DNA from: Cryomorphaceae bacterium
GTDB taxonomy: Bacteria > Bacteroidota > Bacteroidia > Flavobacteriales_G > Salibacteraceae
Direction of reading: 5' to 3'
Assembly (NCBI GenBank): GCA_003564735.1
Contig: PXEK01000319.1
Location: 1 to 26,509, forward strand
Length of the DNA stretch: 26,509 nucleotides
Shown: piece after piece, positions 1-6,951 of the stretch
Layout of the letters: every line of letters begins with the position of its first letter
Numbering within the stretch: position 1 is the stretch's first letter
The notes under the pieces: model-generated
Told to the model about the DNA's origin: nothing
Database searches by the model: none
The model's input: the letters and a program-made list of their open reading frames with translations, nothing else
Position numbers and translations under genes: made by a program

Positions 1-1
1 G

Positions 2-159
2 ATCACGAATATTGCAAGGAACGAGAAGGTCGAGGTCGAGGTCGAGGACAAGGACAAGGTCGAGGTCGAGGTCGAGGATTGAGGCTAAGATGCAGGGGAT
101 AGCTAATGGTCAAAGGCTAAAAGCTCATGAAAACCGTTTGAAGAGTTTCACAAAAAGCC
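2..159. repeat. Imperfect direct repeat, copy 1, with GAGGTC-type hexamer tract
   Basis: The unit opens with a 30-base stretch (2-31) that matches 251-280 at 28 of 30 positions. It continues into about ten degenerate hexamers (roughly 24-81; units such as CGAGGT, CGAGGA and CAAGGA) and ends near a CCGTTTGAAGAGTTTCAC stretch that resembles 370-390. A translation of the tract would be low-complexity Arg-Ser/Arg-Thr, so the open frames here are artefacts of the repeat. I see no gene. Similar purine-rich hexamer tracts occur in Bacteroidota spacers; that is recollection, not shown here. Confidence 0.75.
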
Positions 160-250
160 ACAAAAACAGAGTGAGAAACAGAGCGGCCCACGAATGCTCC
201 CGGTAGACCGTAAGCTGTGAGCAGTGAGCTGAAAAGACGTTACAGTTGAA

Positions 251-397
251 ATCACGAATACTACAAGGAACGAGAAGGTCCAGGACGAGGACAAGGATAA
301 GGTTGATGATTGAGGTTGGATACAGAGGTTGCTAACTGCCAAAGGCGAATGGCTAAATGCTCCGGAAAGCCGTTTAAAAAGAATTTCACGCAAAGCC
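251..397. repeat. Imperfect direct repeat, copy 2
   Basis: Second copy of the unit at 2-159. The head (251-280) is nearly identical to copy 1; the hexamer tract is shorter and more degenerate (281-315), and the tail keeps CCGTTTAAAAAGAATTTCAC. The hexamer tract is the part that differs most in length, as expected for slippage. It has no coding potential that I recognise. Confidence 0.7.
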
Positions 398-563
398 GTC
401 CACGAATACTCGGGACAGGCTAAGGCGCAGAGGGAACCCCTCTGAAAAAAGTTTCACGCGAAAGTCCGGAACACATTAAATCCCGAAGCGGTTGAATACT
501 AGCGGGGACTCAACTACGGAGGCCGCCGTGTAAGTCTAAATATAACGCCGTGTATTGAGGCTC
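398..563. other. Gene-free stretch with TTTCACGC-type dispersed-repeat remnant
   Basis: Contains GCGCAGAGGGAACCCCTCTG followed shortly by GTTTCACGCGAAAG (about 430-465). Related words occur in reverse orientation at 23410-23445 (GGTTCCCTCTGCAAACTTGC) and 23571-23607 (GTGAAACTCTGTG). No gene and no convincing terminator for the neighbouring minus-strand gene was seen. Confidence 0.45.
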
Positions 564-2930
564 TTACTTAATCATGAGTCTTTTGACGATGGCCATGTCA
601 TCTCGCACTACGCGTATAATGTACAATCCCGACTTTAAGGGTAGGTCGAATTGCTGCGTGTGCAAAGCTTCCACCCGTCCCAACGGTACATCTTGAAGAA
701 TTTTACCTTGCATGTCAATAATTTGTACCCGGGTTGAGGCAGGGGAGTCGGCGCTGATTTCAATATTAAAACTACCGTTACTCGGATTAGGATATACTTT
801 TACGGTGCTTTGATTTTTGTTTTCTACTTCAGGTACACTTGTGGTAGAGCAATCGGGAATATCACTGCAATCGGTTCCCTCGCCGTAAAACTCGCCGCCG
901 GTGCTTAGGCATTCGGCTTCATCGGTAACGCTACAGTATTTACCGTTTACGCAGCACGCCCCGGTATTTCCGTTGTATTGCAGTAGGGTTACTCCTCCCG
1001 CAAGCTGACCGTAGATGATTTCAGGTATGCCGTCATTAGTAATATCGGCTAAGGCAGGTGTAATACGTGAAGCGCCAAACCGAATTTGCTCATAAAGTGT
1101 AAAGGGTTCGCTCTCGGGGTTGTCTTGCGGAATTTCGTAAATGCTCAATCTACCATTACTTGTCCCCACAAACAGTTTTTCGCTTGATGAACTTTGAGGG
1201 TAGGGAGCGATGAAAGGCGCAACTATACCGGGTTCACCCGGATTTCGGTAACTGATATCTCCCAATCTTGTATTCACGGCAGGTGAGCTGAACTGCGGGT
1301 TGGAGGCCGTTCCCGTATTTTCGTAGTAGTAGAGAGTGCCGTTGAATTGACCTACAATGAGGTCTTTTTTACCGTCTTTGTTGAGGTCATAAATTAAAGG
1401 CGTGGTGTAAGTGCCGGGAAACAATTCCATGTAAAATGAATCGACTAGTTGGAATTGGGGGAGATTTCCGGGTCCTGCGGTATTTTCAAAATAGTACATT
1501 TCGCCGCTGATCGTGCCGGCAATCATATCTAAGTCACCATCGTTATCCATATCGGCGAACTCGGGGAAAAGCCCCGTTGAGTTTAGTTTACTTAAACTGT
1601 CGTAATCGAGCGTTTCCAATGAAAATTCCGGGTTTTCAGCCGTGCCCGTGTTGCGGTAGTAGGCAATTTGTGCTCTGCGCTTGGTGACAAATGAAACAAT
1701 GTCATAATCGGTGAAATACCCTGCATTACCCACAACTAAATCAAGGAGTCCGTCACCGTCAAAATCTACAAACTTGGGGTGTGCACCCGTACCAAAATCC
1801 AGCATATTGCGGGTGAGGAAGTCTGTTCGAGAAAAGGTAAATTCAGGAGATGATATTGACCCCGTGTTACTGTAAAGCCAAACATTGTTTACATCTTCAG
1901 ATGCATTGGGTTCTGAAGGAGCTACAACAGCATCTTGTAATCCGTCATTATTCACATCCATGAAGAATACTGCCGGTTTGGTGGCAATATCTACGTGAAC
2001 CGTATTTGCGGGCCAGCGGGAATCTTTTCGGGTTATGATTGCCGAGTCAGATGTACCCTCATTGTACAAGGCTTTAATGTAGGGAGATTCCACATCACCT
2101 ATGAGTAAATCGGGGAGTCCGTTAGCGGAAAGGTCAAATTGGGTAAGTGTAGATCCGGGGTGTCGTGTGGTTCTTTGATGACCCGCGTTTTTTTCTTTGA
2201 TCCTTTCTTCAATTCCTCCCGCTGCGGTTATGCACAATTCATCAAGTAGTTCAATGGTTGCCGAAAAAGCGTCTTCACGAAACAACCCCCAGCAGCCTTC
2301 GATTCGTCTTAGCTTTAAGCTGTCACAGTCCTCAGAAATATTTTCGAAAAAAGAGGCGAACTCACCCAATTGATGAAAGGATAAAATATCGGTTTTTCCG
2401 TTTCCGTTGAGGTCGCCTATTGCGGGGATGTCGCCCACCAAGGTGTAAACATGACTTTGGTTATCGAATATTTGCGCGGGTAAAATCGGGTAGGCAAGTT
2501 CAAAAACGGGCGGACCTGCCGAGTCTCCCACATTCTTAAAAACACGAATATCGCTCACCTCTTGAGTGAATAAATCGGGTTTACCATCACAGTTGTAATC
2601 TTTTAGTAATCCAATGCCCGTCATTTTCGGGAACAGTTTTTCGTAAATAGGAGCGTAAGTAAAAGATACTTGACCGGGAATACCGTCATTCAAGAAAGTG
2701 TAAGCACGTTCGCCGTGTTTTTCATAAATAAAAATATCTTCGAAACCGTCGCCGTTTAAATCGATTGGAGAAAATTGGGGGTTATTAAACCCGCCGACCC
2801 ATGGGAAATCTCGCGATGCTCCAAATACCTTTACTTCGATATCATCGGCGTGGCTGTACTGAGTTAACCGTTGCGAAATCGCGGGAAACGTTACAAGTAA
2901 AGAAACAATGAAACTGATAAACCGAAGCAT
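564..2930 (-). CDS. Secreted FG-GAP/VCBS-repeat protein with T9SS type A sorting domain
   Basis: A 788-residue protein, probably exported to the cell surface or medium. I chose the ATG at 2930 rather than the frame's upstream start at 2984 because it begins a clean signal peptide (MLRFISFIVSLLVTFPAIS) and lies downstream of a good promoter. At least nine Asp-rich loops of the DxNxDGxxD type, near residues 57, 111, 173, 266, 325, 389, 460, 515 and 629, followed by hydrophobic strands mark FG-GAP/VCBS blades, expected to form a calcium-binding beta-propeller. A Cys-rich module (about 657-694, beginning GACC and including GGEFYGEGTDC) follows. The last 78 residues (from VYPNPSNGSF) are a T9SS type A C-terminal sorting domain, which directs outer-membrane passage and is normally removed. 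The ligand is unknown; adhesion or matrix binding is only a guess. The gene appears monocistronic. Confidence 0.9.
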   Translation of the reverse strand: MLRFISFIVSLLVTFPAISQRLTQYSHADDIEVKVFGASRDFPWVGGFNNPQFSPIDLNGDGFEDIFIYEKHGERAYTFLNDGIPGQVSFTYAPIYEKLFPKMTGIGLLKDYNCDGKPDLFTQEVSDIRVFKNVGDSAGPPVFELAYPILPAQIFDNQSHVYTLVGDIPAIGDLNGNGKTDILSFHQLGEFASFFENISEDCDSLKLRRIEGCWGLFREDAFSATIELLDELCITAAGGIEERIKEKNAGHQRTTRHPGSTLTQFDLSANGLPDLLIGDVESPYIKALYNEGTSDSAIITRKDSRWPANTVHVDIATKPAVFFMDVNNDGLQDAVVAPSEPNASEDVNNVWLYSNTGSISSPEFTFSRTDFLTRNMLDFGTGAHPKFVDFDGDGLLDLVVGNAGYFTDYDIVSFVTKRRAQIAYYRNTGTAENPEFSLETLDYDSLSKLNSTGLFPEFADMDNDGDLDMIAGTISGEMYYFENTAGPGNLPQFQLVDSFYMELFPGTYTTPLIYDLNKDGKKDLIVGQFNGTLYYYENTGTASNPQFSSPAVNTRLGDISYRNPGEPGIVAPFIAPYPQSSSSEKLFVGTSNGRLSIYEIPQDNPESEPFTLYEQIRFGASRITPALADITNDGIPEIIYGQLAGGVTLLQYNGNTGACCVNGKYCSVTDEAECLSTGGEFYGEGTDCSDIPDCSTTSVPEVENKNQSTVKVYPNPSNGSFNIEISADSPASTRVQIIDMQGKILQDVPLGRVEALHTQQFDLPLKSGLYIIRVVRDDMAIVKRLMIK

Positions 2931-2967
2931 GTTTGTGTGTTTTTTGATACCGGTGCAGATTTGCGTA

Positions 2968-2995
2968 CAAATATACAATGACATAACGCGTACAA
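2968..2995 (-). promoter_or_regulatory. Promoter of the T9SS FG-GAP protein gene
   Basis: On the minus strand TATATTTG (2975-2968) matches the Bacteroidota -7 consensus TAnnTTTG. A TTG lies 17 bases upstream (2995-2993). Transcription would start near 2964, giving a leader of about 34 bases before the ATG at 2930. The -33 element lies inside the duplicated segment 2982-3105. Confidence 0.55.
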
Positions 2996-3105
2996 TCCTT
3001 TTTAGTTAGATATGCGGCGTAAAAATAAACATGATATGAGTAACTTCTTTGAAGAAGCACTTTTTACTTCATTATTGTTTGCGGATTTTATTCTCAATGC
3101 TCAAG
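2982..3105 (+). repeat. 124-bp direct repeat, copy A (decayed)
   Basis: Aligns without gaps to 4407-4530 with 11 mismatches in 124 bases (about 91% identity, counted by eye). It carries the promoter, leader and signal-peptide region of the outer-membrane protein gene at 4461. The -7 box, TAGCTTTG in copy B, is TAGATATG here and no longer fits the consensus, so this copy is probably not transcribed from it. Confidence 0.9.
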
Positions 3106-3125
3106 TTTTGATAGTTGATAAATGA
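3036..3125 (+). pseudogene. Truncated remnant of an outer-membrane protein gene (5' end only)
   Basis: A 29-codon frame beginning MSNFFEEALFTSLLF that is homologous to the first 23 residues of the protein encoded at 4461. Similarity stops abruptly after the signal-peptide end (NAQ), and six codons later a TGA follows. Lys-Ala in the functional copy has become Glu-Glu near the N-terminus, which removes the positive charge a signal peptide needs. Together with the damaged -7 box this indicates a dead copy left by an old duplication. Confidence 0.8.
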
Positions 3126-3343
3126 GTTAAATACCGGTGTTTCAAAAATAACAGCGGCCACAAACGCGGTGTTTAACCCTTGCATGGATCTGCGGGAGTT
3201 GATGATGAGTTTGAACATGGGGATTGCCTGAGCAGTGCGCGGTGCTTTGCGGAGGATGAGGTTTTGGGGTGGGAGACGTATTGGGCAGTAGAACGGTCTC
3301 AGCTAAGAAACCTAGGGCATTTCGAAGCACTTACTGGTGCGCC
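3126..3343. other. Gene-free spacer with a G-rich patch
   Basis: About 218 bases without a convincing gene. The part 3150-3340 is richer in G and C than the surrounding AT-rich spacers and can be read open on the plus strand, but no family resemblance or start signal was recognised. It may be the eroded body of another gene. It is also the 3' flank of the minus-strand gene ending at 3344; no terminator hairpin was seen. Confidence 0.35.
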
Positions 3344-4117
3344 CTATGTTTTAAACCCATTGTTAGGCTTTTTCTTTTTGAAATTAAAATTTATAATCGG
3401 AAGGTATCTGAAAATGGGCCTATTGGCTTTATTGATATTAATAAGACCAAATTGTATGCCCTTGTGATTCTTAGACGAGTTTATAACACCGACTTGAAGT
3501 CCTTTACTTTGCTGTGACCTGTTAAACATTGAAATTGTCAAACCGTTGGCTGTTTCTGATGAAAGATATATTCCTGAAATAAATACCCCCTCTGCTATAC
3601 TGTCGATTACCGTAAAGCCGGGAGAAAGACTTATCCCTTTGTGGATTTCGCTTATTTGATAAAGACCGGTAATGTTCACTCCACATGTTTTTCCCATATT
3701 CATTTGGACCAATCCTGTCAGTTGTAGTCCATTTACGTTCCTAGAAGTTCCAAATAATCCAAAAGCACTGAGTCCATGCGCTGAATCGACTTCACCCAAG
3801 AGTGAAAAATGAACACCTCTTAAAACATCAGTATAGCTGAACAAAGTTATGTCTATTCCATTTTGAATTTTATATGACTCTAGATTGTGAAAAAGTGAAG
3901 CAGAGAAACCATTTATTTTGCAAGTGTTCTCAACTAATGACAGGTTTACTCCGTTTATTTTATTAAATCCCCCGAAACCTATCCCATTAGATTTAATACC
4001 AACAAGAAATCCGGATTCCGGTTTACAGGGATACATGCAGTCATGAGAATCTTGTCCATGCAATATGTTGAGAGATATACTAAAGAACAGAATAAAGGTT
4101 AATGATTTCATGGTCAT
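3344..4117 (-). CDS. LA_2272-like surface repeat protein (secreted)
   Basis: A 257-residue protein with a signal peptide (MKSLTFILFFSISLNILHGQ). The ATG at 4117 is two codons upstream of a second ATG at 4111, and either could be used. The body consists of about nine short degenerate repeats of the form xNGxxxxLFxx (for example NGVNLSL, NGFSASLF, NGLQLTGL, KGLQVGVIN, KGIQFGLIN). It ends with a motif close to IFRYLPIINFNF, as in the LA_2272 family of Bacteroidota and Leptospira surface proteins. The alternating pattern suggests stacked beta-strands in an outer-membrane-associated protein; no biochemical role is known to me. It stands alone on the minus strand between the two copies of the 124-bp repeat. 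Confidence 0.75.
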   Translation of the reverse strand: MTMKSLTFILFFSISLNILHGQDSHDCMYPCKPESGFLVGIKSNGIGFGGFNKINGVNLSLVENTCKINGFSASLFHNLESYKIQNGIDITLFSYTDVLRGVHFSLLGEVDSAHGLSAFGLFGTSRNVNGLQLTGLVQMNMGKTCGVNITGLYQISEIHKGISLSPGFTVIDSIAEGVFISGIYLSSETANGLTISMFNRSQQSKGLQVGVINSSKNHKGIQFGLININKANRPIFRYLPIINFNFKKKKPNNGFKT

Positions 4118-4178
4118 TATAGAGGCCTTTTAAGATTAAACACAACGTCAGTTCGTCTAAAAACCCACGTTTATTCCT

Positions 4179-4186
4179 CAAAAATA
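4179..4186 (-). promoter_or_regulatory. Possible -7 element for the LA_2272-like gene
   Basis: TATTTTTG on the minus strand fits TAnnTTTG and lies about 62 bases before the start codon. No TTG at the right distance was found, so this is weak. Confidence 0.3.
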
Positions 4187-4330
4187 GGCAAAATGAGTCA
4201 AAATAAGCGCTTTTAAGGGCAGCACATTTTCGAGTTGTAAGTCTATTCAAAAAAGTATGTCATCGTGTTTGGACGTTTTAATGTCAATACATTAAACACG
4301 TTGATTATCAGGTGTAAAAAAATTTATTTT

Positions 4331-4350
4331 ACATTCAACCAATTGAATGT
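4331..4350. promoter_or_regulatory. Perfect palindrome ACATTCAA-ccaa-TTGAATGT, candidate operator
   Basis: Eight-base arms separated by four bases, upstream of the outer-membrane protein gene (82 bases before its -7 box). A very similar palindrome lies at 5583-5598, upstream of the next gene. A third partial version is at 4376-4388 (GTTGA-tat-TCAAC). The symmetry and recurrence suggest a dimeric regulator site; which regulator is unknown. Confidence 0.45.
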
Positions 4351-4406
4351 TAGGCACCTTTGTAAATGTCGTTTTGTTGATATTCAACCCTTGTTTCGCA
4401 TATTGT

Positions 4407-4530
4407 CATAACACGTACAATCCTTTTTAGTTAGCTTTGCAGCGTAAAAATAAACATGATATGAGTAACTTTTTTAAAGCAGCACTTTTTACTTCATTAT
4501 TGTTTACGGGTCTTATTCTCAACGCTCAAG
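4407..4530 (+). repeat. 124-bp direct repeat, copy B (functional)
   Basis: Contains the promoter, leader and signal-peptide codons of the gene starting at 4461. It is the intact counterpart of 2982-3105; the repeat ends exactly after the CTCAAG that encodes the end of the signal peptide. Confidence 0.9.
4432..4439 (+). promoter_or_regulatory. -7 element of the outer-membrane protein gene
   Basis: TAGCTTTG fits TAnnTTTG exactly and would start transcription near 4443, about 18 bases before the ATG. No TTG at 17-20 bases upstream is present, so the -33 element is poor. Confidence 0.5.
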
Positions 4531-5186
4531 ATGACGAAGAGAAAACGCCTGTATTCATCGACGCTCAGGATCACTTTCTCATTAACTTTGGTGTTGAGAA
4601 TTTCATTTACGGCAGCAAGCCCGACGGTTTCAACCAACGGTGGAAAACCAACGGTTTCGCCTTTAAGTTGATGTACGATAAACCCTTAGGTCGCGGTAAC
4701 GTGAGTGTTGCGTTTGGTGTGGGAATAAGTCGCCAAAATTATCATACAAATGCCATTATTCGTTCCGGAGAAGCTACTTTGCCTAACGGACTCACGGTAG
4801 GGGTTCCCGATGCACCGGTGCATTTTGAAAATATTGAAGATACTCCCGGGTTTGACGGCAACCGCCTATCCACAACGTTTGTGGAATTGCCTTTTGAACT
4901 AAGGTTCAGAACTAACCCCAATGAAAAAGGATTCAGTTGGAAATTTTATCCCGGATTCAAAGTGGGGTATTTGAGCGGCTCACATGACAGACAGGTTTTT
5001 AATGATGACAAATACAAATGGTTCATTTTTCCCGATATATCTTCGCTCCGCTACGGACCAACGTTCAGAGTAGCTTACGGTAAAGTGGGTCTGTTCGGTT
5101 TTTACGGCCTTAACGGCTTTTTCAACGATGGCATGGGTCCCGAAATGAATCAGCTTTCTATCGGTTTGACGTTAATGCCGTTTTAA
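4461..5186 (+). CDS. Outer-membrane beta-barrel protein (porin/PorT-like)
   Basis: A 241-residue exported protein. The ATG at 4461 is preferred over an upstream in-frame TTG (4437) because it begins a signal peptide (MSNFFKAALFTSLLFTGLILNAQ) and the TTG lies within the -7 box. After an acidic spacer (DDEEK) the chain alternates polar and hydrophobic residues and is rich in Gly, Phe and Tyr, as in Bacteroidota small barrel proteins. It ends in a typical barrel-closing strand (LSIGLTLMPF) with a terminal Phe that BAM recognises. The middle contains LPFELRFRTNP and KFYPGFKVGYLSG, motifs seen in PorT-family/outer-membrane-protein-beta-brl domains. Its role is unknown. The duplicated 5' end at 2982 shows that this locus once existed in two copies. 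Confidence 0.75.
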   Translation: MSNFFKAALFTSLLFTGLILNAQDDEEKTPVFIDAQDHFLINFGVENFIYGSKPDGFNQRWKTNGFAFKLMYDKPLGRGNVSVAFGVGISRQNYHTNAIIRSGEATLPNGLTVGVPDAPVHFENIEDTPGFDGNRLSTTFVELPFELRFRTNPNEKGFSWKFYPGFKVGYLSGSHDRQVFNDDKYKWFIFPDISSLRYGPTFRVAYGKVGLFGFYGLNGFFNDGMGPEMNQLSIGLTLMPF

Positions 5187-5704
5187 GGTACTTCACTTCA
5201 TGTCATTGTGAATGGGGCTCTTTTGCAAGACTATACCATATATTTTGCGCTGAAATAGTTTGTCCTTTGTACCTCTCGAGAAAATAGAAGGTTAGATTAT
5301 GGGTCTTTTTTCGGTCTATATTTACGCTTATGTCGAGGTGCCCGGCCCATGGGAAATATTTGGGTCGACAGCAAGGGCTTCATCCACTTTCCGTAGCATT
5401 AGGTTTCAACTCTACGGGAAATTATGCCAAGTTCATTTATTATTGCGTCATGCTAATTGTCAGGGGCTTTGTCAGACTTGCTCAGAGAACAGTATACTCG
5501 ATTTTTAGTGATCCACTCTCAGATCCAATCCCGGGTCGTTTTGTTTTCAGGTTTTGCTTTTGGCTCAACAATGAAAACGATAATTCAACCGCTTGAATGT
5601 GTTGAATAAGGCAAAACCTTGCTTACTTTACCTCCGGGTCTAAAACGCGTATAATGATACAAATTATAATTTTATAAAATTAAGCGCTGACCCAAAAAAG
5701 GCAT
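5187..5704. other. Gene-free spacer
   Basis: About 520 bases. Two overlapping open frames (5299-5508 and 5330-5596) lie here in different frames, with no recognisable protein family, signal peptide or start signal, so I do not call them. The stretch is closed by a palindrome (5583-5598) and an AT-rich tract (5655-5690) before the promoter of the next gene. No terminator hairpin for the gene ending at 5186 was found. Confidence 0.5.
5583..5598. promoter_or_regulatory. Palindrome ATTCAA-ccgc-TTGAAT, candidate operator
   Basis: Six-base arms with a four-base spacer; it shares ATTCAACCnnTTGAATGT with 4331-4350. It is 107 bases upstream of the -7 box of the gene at 5811. Confidence 0.4.
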
Positions 5705-5712
5705 TAACTTTG
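5705..5712 (+). promoter_or_regulatory. -7 element of the Ca3427-like gene
   Basis: TAACTTTG fits TAnnTTTG, preceded by an AT-rich tract. No clear -33 TTG was found. Transcription would begin near 5716, giving a leader of about 95 bases. Confidence 0.5.
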
Positions 5713-5810
5713 CGCCATACTAAAGGCGATTGGCCAATGTAGAATCACCGGTTTCGGGCTTGCCGAGCCGAAAAATCTCGTAAATTCAAAACGAGAAAAA
5801 TCATTAATAC
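5713..5810 (+). promoter_or_regulatory. Possibly structured 5' leader
   Basis: Contains TTTCGGGCT-TGCCG-AGCCGAAA (about 5751-5773; eight pairs with one bulged G), then TCTCGT-aaattcaaa-ACGAGA (about 5776-5797; six pairs), plus a possible CGCC/GGCG helix near its start. It is followed by an AT-rich stretch before the ATG. It does not match the TPP, SAM or cobalamin riboswitch motifs I know. A regulatory RNA is conceivable because the product is a ligand-binding fold, but that is speculation. Confidence 0.35.
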
Positions 5811-6695
5811 ATGTTTACTTTTAATGTAGGGGGAGTGCCTGAGCATTTCAATACCCCTTGGAAATTAACCGCTGAAAAAAACCCCGATATTTTCAATCGA
5901 TATCAGTTAAAATGGGTCGATTACCCGGGCGGAACAGGAGACTTGCTCAATGCGTTGGACTCGGGAGCACTCGATATTGCCGTGCTTTTAACCGAGGGCG
6001 CCGTAAAGGGAATAACAAGCGGGTTGCATTCTAAAATTGTAAGGTTTTATGTCAACTCTCCGCTGCGTTGGGGAATTCACACGAAAAAAGATGCGGGTAT
6101 TGAGTTTCCCCGCGGTATGCAAGGTAGAAAATATGCGGTATCTCGGCTCAACAGCGGTTCTCATCTTATGAGTTTTGTAAATGCTGAAAATCACAACTTG
6201 AAAATTGATGATCGTGATTTTGAAATCGTGGGAAATATTAATGGCGCTCGAGAAGCACTGAAAAGCGGCGCTGCAGACTTATTTTTGTGGGAGCGCTATA
6301 CCACTGAGCCTTACGTGCAAATTGGAGAGTTTGACCGTATTGGCGAATGCCCCACGCCGTGGCCCGGTTTTGTGGTTGCCGCCCGTGATGAGGTCATCGA
6401 AAGGCATGAGGTAGAGTTAAGTGAAATTTTAGACGACGTTTTTTTAAGGGCCGCGCAACTCAAAGGAAATCCCGGTTTTGCCGTGCCTTTAATCGCCCGG
6501 CAGTTTAACCTTGATATTAATCGCACTACTGAGTGGTTTAACGCTGTGGAATGGAACACAAAAAACATTGAGAACGATCAGGCACTATTAAAAACCCTTG
6601 AGGTTTTACGGCGGTTAGGTATAATTCAGTCCCAACCTGCCGCAAACGAGCTAAACCGAATCAGGCACTACGTAAAGTCCTTACATTGCGCTTAA
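5811..6695 (+). CDS. Ca3427-like substrate-binding fold protein, cytoplasmic
   Basis: A 294-residue protein resembling the type 2 periplasmic-binding-protein fold, in particular the Ca3427-like branch found in fungi and Bacteroidota. Supporting segments are VGGVPEHFNTPWKLT at the start, the YPGGTGDLLNALDSGALDIAVLLTEG region (about 37-63), a GRKYAVSRLNSGSHLMSF segment (about 105-122) and LKSGAADLFLWERYTTEP (about 150-167). These are the two-lobe motifs of NMT1/SsuA-like proteins that bind small anionic or pyrimidine-like ligands. There is no signal peptide or lipobox, so it should act in the cytoplasm, and no transporter genes are nearby; it is therefore not an ordinary ABC-transporter component. 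The C-terminal third is helical. The ligand is unknown. Whether it is an enzyme or a binding protein cannot be told from sequence. Confidence 0.7.
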   Translation: MFTFNVGGVPEHFNTPWKLTAEKNPDIFNRYQLKWVDYPGGTGDLLNALDSGALDIAVLLTEGAVKGITSGLHSKIVRFYVNSPLRWGIHTKKDAGIEFPRGMQGRKYAVSRLNSGSHLMSFVNAENHNLKIDDRDFEIVGNINGAREALKSGAADLFLWERYTTEPYVQIGEFDRIGECPTPWPGFVVAARDEVIERHEVELSEILDDVFLRAAQLKGNPGFAVPLIARQFNLDINRTTEWFNAVEWNTKNIENDQALLKTLEVLRRLGIIQSQPAANELNRIRHYVKSLHCA

Positions 6696-6951
6696 ATGCA
6701 AATCGTGTTGCAGGATTACTGTATAGTTTATTTCGCCGCCGGGTTAAATCTTTTTAAAGGAAATGAACTTCTCTATTGAAGTAGGTTGTCCGGATTAATG
6801 TGTAACCGAAAGCATGACGTAAATATCACTGATCTCTAAATATTCCTTTTTAATTAGTAGTGGTTATTGAATCCAACGCTTACGAATAAGTGGTTAGGGT
6901 TCTGATTAATGAGGTTCTGATAATGAGCCGTATATTTTATATCAAAGCACA
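6696..6951. other. Convergent spacer with a tandem GGTTCTGAT repeat
   Basis: A 256-base gap between convergent genes. It holds two copies of GGTTCTGAT (6898 and 6913) in 15-base tandem (about 6896-6925), part of the window-wide word family described in the findings. I see no hairpin with a T tract on either strand. Confidence 0.5.

Noticed and set aside
12..206. Open frame encoding Arg-Ser/Arg-Thr repeats
   Set aside because: It is a translation of the hexamer repeat; no start signal or conserved protein features.
3142..3517. Three overlapping open frames (3142-3330, 3180-3467, 3269-3517)
   Set aside because: They overlap each other and the 3' part of the minus-strand surface-repeat gene; no recognisable protein or start signal.
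5299..5596. Two open frames in the spacer before the Ca3427-like gene
   Set aside because: Different frames over the same bases, no family similarity or signal peptide.
610..5656. Shared 12-base word ACGCGTATAATG at 610 and 5645
   Set aside because: A few dozen 12-base matches are expected by chance in a window of this size.
5713..5810. Known riboswitch (TPP, SAM or cobalamin) in the leader of the Ca3427-like gene
   Set aside because: The diagnostic conserved words of those classes are absent; only generic hairpins were found.
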